A stretch of DNA of 64,000 nt from the NCBI GenBank assembly GCA_007922305.1, contig ML677385.1:9021300-9085299 (forward strand), in the 5' to 3' direction. The notes below the pieces were generated by a model, which had not been told where the DNA came from, made no database searches, and was given only the letters and a program-made list of their open reading frames with translations. Position 1 is the first letter of the stretch. Every line of letters begins with the position of its first letter. Shown here one piece after another: positions 57,291 to 64,000 of this stretch. A program made the translations under genes and the position numbers. Source of the DNA: Dermatemys mawii (Eukaryota; Chordata; Testudines; Dermatemydidae).

Positions 57291-58129
57291 TTGATTACAA
57301 TGAGCATTGACTGGGGTCTATAACCCCTTACTCATCCGGCATCACTTGAGTCTTACTAGATCTCCCAGGTGAGGCTTCAGTACCTCAGCTCTTTGTCAGT
57401 GGTTTTTAAAGCTGTTGATAAATACAAAAGAGTCAACAAAGAAACCTGCAGGCTTTTATGAATTTGTTTGCTGGGTTCCTCTCAATGCTATCATGTCAGT
57501 ATATTCTCCATCTGGAGACAAATGGTGGGAAAATATTATACCACCATGTTGGATGTTTAAAAAAAAAAAATCTCAAGAAATTTACATTTACCATGTTTTT
57601 CAAATAAAAAGGAGTCGTTGCGTTATTCCATAATCTGATGTATAGTGTGGAAACCTTCCTTATTAGTCTTCATATAATGATGCATGTTTGATTAACAATA
57701 GTAGCATACTGACTCATTATTTCTAGTTCTGTAAAGGTACTGAATTATTATGATAGAATTAGCATTATGTACAACAATATCAATGTTAATATATCAAAGA
57801 GATGTGCTAAGCCATGATTACGGCTTTATGCACTCTGGCTGCTTTATGCAGTTTTGGGGACTTGACATACTCCCTCATTAAGGACAGGATAGTCTGCAGC
57901 TCTTGGGATCATGCAGGAATGGCTGCTCCAAGAAGGTGATTACACTGTTGGCCAGATGCTTAGACCTAGGGCATACAGTAAAAGTGAGAAGCCTCATGAT
58001 AGGATGAAAACCCTGGGAAGCAAAACACTCCCAGAAGTCCATGCAGTGAAACAGCAAAGGAAAGTAGGTGGCCAGGGTTCCATATCAATGGTGAGATCCG
58101 TTTTACTGTGGGAGATAGCATGGACAGGT

Positions 58130-58620
58130 AAAGAAATGCTCTGAGTATGACAACATTTCAAGGAGTGTGGCAAGCGAAACCATTTTAGTGGTGTAAGCAA
58201 GAGTATAGGAAAGTCTCAGAAAGATTGTCAGACTTTACAAGAAGGGGAAGGCACATCAGACATCTTGACTTTCTCCTTGTGTCCAAGAGCATTTAGGGCT
58301 CAAGCTGTTAGGACAGGGAAAGCAACAAGAGACCATACCTACATGCATGCATGCAACAATGTCAATAGAGAAACACTCTGCATAATTTCAGTTGAATAGC
58401 AGGGCCTCCTGCAATGTGATTCCTTGGGGTGAATTAGACTTGAATGTGCCCATTACAAAGAGCAGGTGCCAGCAAATAATGTACAATGAGAGAATGATGC
58501 AGCCAGTAGGAAAATGTGACCTCATGGTAACTTGCCCAAAAAATAGCTGACTTTACTAGCTGAAGTTGATGGTAGTGGATGGTAGGCATCCAGACCCTTC
58601 TTGGGAAATACAGCCATAAA
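58130..58620 (+). pseudogene. Gag tail and protease relic of the second gypsy element
   Basis: ECGKRNHF keeps a Cys and a His of a zinc knuckle, but the first and last cysteines are gone. Downstream, RASCNVIP stands where retropepsins have an active-site Asp-Ser/Thr-Gly, and that aspartate is lost. PVGKCDLMVT and LKLMVVDG follow as in protease folds. Several stops and frame changes are present. The assignment rests on motif order across frames. Confidence 0.65.
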
Positions 58621-58789
58621 GCCCTAGATCTAGTCAAGGTATAGCATCAGAATTTCATAGCTGCAGCGCAAGAGGCAAAAAAGGGAAGTTTTGTGGACAA
58701 TAGACACAACTTAAAAAGTATATGGTGAAGTTTTCAAAGTTCATGGGTGCCTCAAAGGAAAGCTATGACTTGAAGTAGACTGAGCCTGT

Positions 58790-60120
58790 GGAACCTGCAT
58801 GCTTACCACGAAGGAAAATTCCAGTGGCATTATGTAGTCCAGCCTGAAAGGCACTTGAGGGAATGTAGCATCTGTAGAGGCCGCTGACTAAGCAGCACAG
58901 TGGCAATGAAGGAATCAGGCAAATTAGGCATCTGCAGAGGCTCAAAGCCACTAACGGGCTTTGAAACCACGGTATAGTCCACTGCCCACAATTAATGACA
59001 TTTTGCCAGAACTTTTCAAAGCCAGAATATTTATGGTCTGTGATATGAGGAAGTGGTTTTGGCATATAAACCTGGATAAGGAGTCCAGCTTGCTGACAGC
59101 CTTTGTGACCCTATTTGGTCCCTGCTGAGGAACATAAGCCTAGCACCAGTGGTCTTGCAGAGAACGCTCAACCAGGTGCTGGAAGGGCTGTCTGGTGTGA
59201 AAATAGTTTCAGATATTTCCTTAATCTAAGAGATGGAAGCAATAATACAGAAGCTGAACAAGACCATGACAGTGAGCAGCAAGCTTTTCTACAATGAGGC
59301 AGCAACAAAAACATAAACCTCTACCCAGAAAATTATGCGACTCAGTAGGAGTGAAATACATAGGACATCTGCCTTGATTTTGTTGGAATCTGCTTTCAGT
59401 CCCGCTGCTGTGAGCAATCAGAGACATGCCGGCTCCAGTGGATATGAAAGTGGGACAGTACTTCATAGAAACAATAAATACTCTGTCCAAATTCTGTCCA
59501 CATCCATCTGCGGTAGTGGAACCCCATGTTGGCTCACAAGGCAGGATGTTGAGTGGGACTGGGCAGGTCTTCAACAGTAAGCGTTTGAGACACTGAAACA
59601 AACTATAGAGGATGCTCCTGTCCAGGTTGGAGGGCCACTGACATTCCAGTGTAACGAAGTTAACCAGATGTCCTGATTTTTATACGGATGGTCCCAATGT
59701 CCTGATTTTTATAGGGACAGTCCCTTTTTTTCATATAGTCTCCTGTTTCCCCCCCCCCCAATTTTTCACACTTGCTATCTGGTCACCCTAAGTGTAGCTC
59801 ATCAGAGAAAGGATTGGATACAGCTCTTTTGCAGGAGCAGCTGTCACGTATGCTAGCAGAGCCTTGTAATAAACTGAACAAGGGTATGCCCAAATAGAAA
59901 AAGACCGTCTGGCTGCGGAATTTGTAGTAGAATGATTTCATCAGTGCAATCAGACCACAATCCCCTAGGAGGTAATTACAGCAAAGAGATTACCGGGCAT
60001 GCTGATATGCCTCCAATACTACCACGTAGAGAACAGATATCCAGGATGATTACTGGTGTTAGGTAGCACCATGAGCAGGGCATATATATTCTTCCTTAGT
60101 GATTTATGGAAGGGAATCAG
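58790..60120 (+). pseudogene. RT-RNase H relic of the second gypsy element
   Basis: FWHINLDKESSLLTAFVTLFG matches the region after RT motif A. The expected preceding aspartate is present in DMRKWFWHI. The YxDD box is not recognisable. KYIGHLP, SKFCPHPS and DVEWDWAGLQQ mark the connection domain. TFQCNE, then (after a 130-bp insertion) GLDTALLQE and YAQIEKDRLAAEFV mark RNase H, whose catalytic TDAS has become CNE. Dead. Confidence 0.75.
59661..59790. mobile_element. Small inverted-repeat element inside the pol relic
   Basis: TAACCAGATGTCCTGATTTT at the left and TTGCTATCTGGTCACCCTA at the right carry inverted CCAGAT. It has two tandem copies of TGTCCTGATTTTTATA (59669 and 59698). The pol relic resumes on the other side, which shows it is an insertion. 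The exact ends and class are unclear. Confidence 0.65.
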
Positions 60121-60360
60121 GACATTGAATCCATTAACATGCTGCACTGTTTCTGAATTTCAACAGCAAAGATAGTGGAAATCAAAAAGGTTATGAAATC
60201 GAAGTTCCGCTTGCATGAAATCAAGAGAGAGATACTAGCAGGGTGGCCAAAAGACAAAAGCTAAGTACTGGTAGGAGCAGAAACCTGTTTCCAAGTTAAA
60301 GATGAACTGAGTATGCAGGATGGTTTATTTTGAGGAATTAGGGAGTTGTCCCTGTCTCAT

Positions 60361-62027
60361 TTTTTTTCTAGGGTTCTCAGAACATGATCAAAATTAAAGT
60401 ATTTTGATGAAATGTTTGGATTTTGCTGAATCTGCAAATTCCAATTGGGGAAAAAAAAATGGTGGGAATTTTTCCAGCCAGCTCTCGCTGTAATATTTTG
60501 AATGTAGTACAACTGGGAAATTTTTTGAAAATTAGGTTCACTCACTCTTCAACTCCCATTTGTTTTAATAGGAGGCTAGTTGGTTTTTTGTTTTTTCTTT
60601 TTTCCTAGTAGGAATTGGTACCCTATAATGGTTATGGTATGAAGTCACTGGCTAAGTGGATGTTCAAATAGTTTGGTACTTGAGCTGGCTTACATCTCAG
60701 CAAGGAAGGCTGTAACCTTTTGCCCCCCTCCTCTTGATTGGTCTCACTGAAGGGTATGTTTATAATAACTTTAACGTCAGGTATGTAACATAGGAGGGCA
60801 TCCTTTGTTACTCTGGTATGTATTATTTTAAAATCCTGGGGCCACTTTATAGTGTAGCAATATTTCAGTAAAGTCAAGGCCATTTCATACCACTGGCAAA
60901 ATATTGCTTTTGTAATATTATCAAGGAATACTAAGATCGCTAGCTTGACATAAAATCTATGCTTGCATTGATTATCTTTCTTTTGAAGGGAGAGGGAATT
61001 CTATTAATGAAAGATTAGCAAACTTCATATCCTTGTCATGAGAGTCAATTGTTGTCTTGATAGACTACTTTCATTAAATGTGTCATGGCAAAGTGCGGCA
61101 TGTCTTGTGGAAAAGCAGGCGCTTCTATTAACTCAGGCACTGTACAAAATTGGATTTGCATTATGGACACTGGTTGCGTGTCTGACTTTTTGGATGATGG
61201 CATAGCTATTCAGCAGTGTTCGGATGTGATTACCTTTACTCATTCCTAAAACCCACACTCCCACCAACTCCTATGACAATTATGTTGTATGGATTGGTAG
61301 GATTTAAATGGGGGATTAAGATAGTATGGGGATTCTTTAGGGATGAAGAGACTGGGGGTGGGAGGGTGAAGGAGGTGATTATGAGTGATGGGAGGAGGGA
61401 AAAGTGACAATTTTTAAACTGCCTTCTCCCCCATGGAATTTTGAAAAGGCATTTTCAGCAGCTTTTTGTGGCCCTTTCAGGCCCCTCCAATTCACTTTCT
61501 ATTATAAATCTAAACTGGGAAGTATTCAACATTCCAAATTTCATTTTATACAAGAAAATGAGTTGGAGGTGGCTGTTAAACTGCAATCTATGGCTGAAGG
61601 GGCAGCCAGGCAACTGAGAGATAGGAGAGAGATAAGAGATTCAAATAAGATTTATTTAGAAAAGAAATGTGTAGAAAAAGTGAAGACTATGTGCGATTAT
61701 TTACATATATCATACTGTTTATAACCTCTTTCTTATTATTTTCTCATCTTTTTACTAGGAAATATTTTTTTATTCTGCATTGCATAAACCCTTTCTTTAC
61801 TATCTTTAAAAAGTGGGATTTTTTTCTTTTCTATTTCGAAGAGGAATGTGAAATTAAGGCATAATAATATAATAGAATGCACAACCTAGATTAGTTTATT
61901 TCTGTCTTACGTTGCATGATGGATTGAAGGCAGATACCAAAAGCTTCATTCACAGCTGCTGGTGGTTTTTATTACTATATAAGTGACAGATGAAACTTGA
62001 ATTTCTAGAATTAGCTTTGAAAATCCA
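60361..62027. other. No gene recognised
   Basis: The A/T-run stretch at 60360-60520 (GAATTTTTCCAGCCAGCTCTC) resembles a diffuse turtle repeat also suspected at 13640-13880. The rest is unassigned. Confidence 0.4.
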
Positions 62028-62125
62028 CATAGAATTGTAGAATTGGAAAGGACCTTGAGAGGTCATCTAGTCCAGTCCCTTGCACTCATGGCAGGATTAG
62101 GTATTATCTAGACCATTTCAATAGC
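62028..62125 (-). mobile_element. CR1 LINE 3' fragment, reverse orientation
   Basis: CATAGAATTGTAGAATTGG, AAAGGACCTTGAGAGGTCATC, TAGTCCAGTCCCTTGCACTC and GGTATTATCTAGACCAT are the reverse complement of a common CR1 3' end. Confidence 0.85.
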
Positions 62126-63289
62126 TGGAGTGATAGGAACACATCTGAGGGATATCCAGGAATTCTGTTCTTCAGCAGCAGATACAAAACCAGAATCTTG
62201 CTGAAATCTGGGTAGCATTTCACTAGGGAGTACTGGAATATTTTGTGCAAAAATCCAGAGTTTAAAACTCCTCTTTCTGTGGCATTGCTGGCATGCAAGA
62301 TCAGTTTAGTGCCAGTCTCTGTGGGAACTACAAAGAAATTCCACTGGATAATGCAAGACAGGAGCTTCATTATGCCATATGATGATTTAATTCTTCAAAC
62401 AATTCTTCGCAGGCTGGTGTTCCAGTAGCTTTCTCATTAGGATACTGAAGATGTTCATGGAATCAGTGATTTTTTTTGTATTGGCTGAGTACAATACCAT
62501 GGAATCTCTTGGCTCTGGAAATATTTTTAATTGATTCCTATGTATGTGTGACAAACACCAGGTAGACTTCTGCATAGATCCAGTATTTTCTCTGTAGTCT
62601 CAGAATGAAGTGTTTATCTAACTGTTAGCAGGCGTTAGTTTCTGGTTTGTCAGGAGTTTTGCACCTCAGCCATACCATCTGTGATTGCTATACTAAAAGG
62701 CTTCTGCTGGTATAAGGTACCAGTCTTTTCGTCAGTAGGTGGTGGCTTAGGAAGAACATGAAATATATGCATTAGATTGTGTTTTGCTTGGCAAATATAC
62801 ATTGTTCTGTTGCATTTGGACATGGAACCATGGAGAACTTGCATTTTCCAAAATCTCATGTAGATCAGTATCATCATGTTTAGATCTAGACACAACCAGG
62901 AGATGAGCAAACAGTGGCCTGTCTGCAGTTAGCTTTGTAATAGTCCCTGCTGCTTCTCTCTCTCTGTCTCTGTCAGGCAGGACCTTGGGGAGGGGAAGAG
63001 GTTTAGCGGGGCCTTTGAGCCAAGTGGGGATGGAGGACCCCCTGGCAAAATAAAGGTCAGTGCCTGTCTTTGTTCCTCTTTAGTTCTGTTCAAAGCACAT
63101 ATTTCTCTGTAATTAGCCTCAGCATCAGCCATGGCCACCACTTTCCTATTAGAGCCTCTGCAAGGCAATTTATGAACTGCAGTTTGCAGTAGTAAAATCG
63201 GTATTTGTTGCTCTTGCTCTCACCTTTTGATGGAATCCCTTATTATGTTCTAGGTATAGTATTGGATAGGTTATGCAATTTTGTGACTA
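62126..63289. other. No gene recognised
   Basis: The reverse frame at 62929-63168 (79 residues, with DAEANYREICALNRTKEEQ) looks somewhat protein-like but matches no family I know. Confidence 0.35.
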
Positions 63290-63840
63290 TTGATGTCTTT
63301 TGGGTCAGTGCACCCTGTAGTGGGGTTTAGCTGGGGCTTGTCCCTCTCTGGGGCAGCAGGGAACCACACTGCCTCGCTACTTCCTTTCAGTTGTGTTGGG
63401 GAATTAGCTTGGCCATAGTAGTCTTGTGCCACGGCAGCAGTAGAGGCAAAACATAAGTTATTCACACCTGACTGGTGGGTAGTAAGTGAGTCATGGGCTC
63501 AGGTCCTCAAACAGGAGCTGGATAACTGTTATACAACAAGGAGTCCCCCTAGCTCTGAGTCAGGGCGGGGCAACAAAGAGTCAATAGCTCAGGCCCTCAG
63601 GCAGGGACTGAGCCAACAGGTAAGCAGCAAGTCCAGACTCCTGGCTCAGAAGTGCCTGGCAGAGGGGGAGACTGACACCCACAAGCTGCGTTCAGGGGAG
63701 GACGCAGGCCCACGCACTCCACTGCATCCCAGCCTGGGGCCCCTAGTATGGCAGAAGGCCTGCTACTTCAAGGGGAAGTAGAGGAGCAAGGGGGCAGGGC
63801 CCTGTGGCAAGAGATGTGGGGGGCCTAAGTATAGATATTT
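63290..63840. repeat. LTR-like GC-rich repeat with internal duplication
   Basis: CACCCTGTAGTGGGGTTTAGC and GGGGCAGCAGGGAACCACAC recall an LTR of turtle retroelements as I remember it. GAGTCATGGGCTCAGGTCCTC (63488) recurs as GAGTCAATAGCTCAGGCCCTC (63579), 91 bases on. No borders were found. Confidence 0.4.
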
Positions 63841-64000
63841 ATGAATCAGATGACACCTCTTACCTCTCTGTCATTAACTTGCCCACAAAATTGCTCCCAG
63901 GCTACAAGCTATTTTAAAATCAGACCCCTGGCTAAAAAACCCCAGTATATTCCTTTCATGGTCCTATCTCTGGGTTAGAGCTAGGGGTGAAAGTGGGCCA

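Larger units (their letters stand above)
57905..60360 (+). mobile_element. Fossil Ty3/gypsy-type element with conventional order
   Basis: Fragments in several frames follow a retroelement polyprotein in order on +. They are a gag tail with PEVHAVKQQRK (about 58035), a CCHC-like remnant ECGKRNHFSG (58160), and a protease remnant CNVIP followed by PVGKCDL (58410-58530). Then come RT blocks (PRRKIPVAL at 58808, FWHINLDKESSLLTAF at 59056, IGHLP at 59360), DVEWDWAGLQQ (59545), RNase H pieces (59640-59930), MSRAYI (60070), and a C-terminal GWPKDKS / DELSMQDG stretch. Integrase is absent. Many stops, and no LTRs found. Unlike the element at 14295, protease leads directly to RT. Confidence 0.82.

Overview
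This is vertebrate nuclear DNA, most likely from a turtle or a close sauropsid relative. The evidence is the repeats: several CR1 LINE fragments (one ending in the typical CTATGAATCTATG tail), short non-autonomous hAT elements with 8-bp target duplications, PIF/Harbinger MITEs with 3-bp target duplications, MIR-like SINE tails, and a Ty3/gypsy element of the Gmr1 type. There are no bacterial genes, operons, tRNAs, rRNAs or CRISPR arrays. Almost all open frames are chance frames or pieces of dead transposons. The turtle assignment rests on recognising repeat families from memory, so it is an inference.

Layout. Bases 1-1230 are AT-rich and empty. A decayed two-gene Harbinger DNA transposon fills about 1233-4557, with a transposase relic on + facing a Myb/SANT-like relic on -. 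A Harbinger MITE whose left tip was hit by a 1.1-kb hAT element occupies 7545-8942. A GC- and CpG-rich island at about 10600-11250 looks like a host promoter with a first coding exon (11114-11195, + strand). No further host exon was recognised, so the rest of the window may be its first intron. The main feature is a 5.7-kb gypsy element (14295-20010) inserted into an older CR1 LINE (about 14025-21246). Its order is gag-protease-integrase-reverse transcriptase-RNase H, with the integrase before the reverse transcriptase, and its gag contains a SCAN-like capsid segment. A complete solo LTR with a 5-bp duplication follows at 21379-22154.

From 22 kb to 57 kb the sequence is mostly AT-rich, unassigned DNA with isolated insertions: a 188-bp retroposon folded on itself with a 12-bp target duplication (25446-25633), hAT elements at 27720, 42610 and 54894, a Harbinger MITE rich in AGCGCT palindromes (31328-32003), CR1 and MIR-like tails, and a perfect 19-bp hairpin (39341-39385). 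A recurring foldback motif built on CCATTGA(A/G)TCAATGG-type cores appears at many places and is not explained by the named families. Near the right end, 57905-60360 is a heavily decayed second gypsy fossil with conventional order, its RNase H interrupted by a small inverted-repeat element. A reverse-strand CR1 piece and an LTR-like GC-rich stretch close the window.

These pieces do not form a working pathway. Together they record successive insertions: CR1, then gypsy into it; Harbinger MITE, then hAT into its tip; gypsy fossil, then a small element into its pol.
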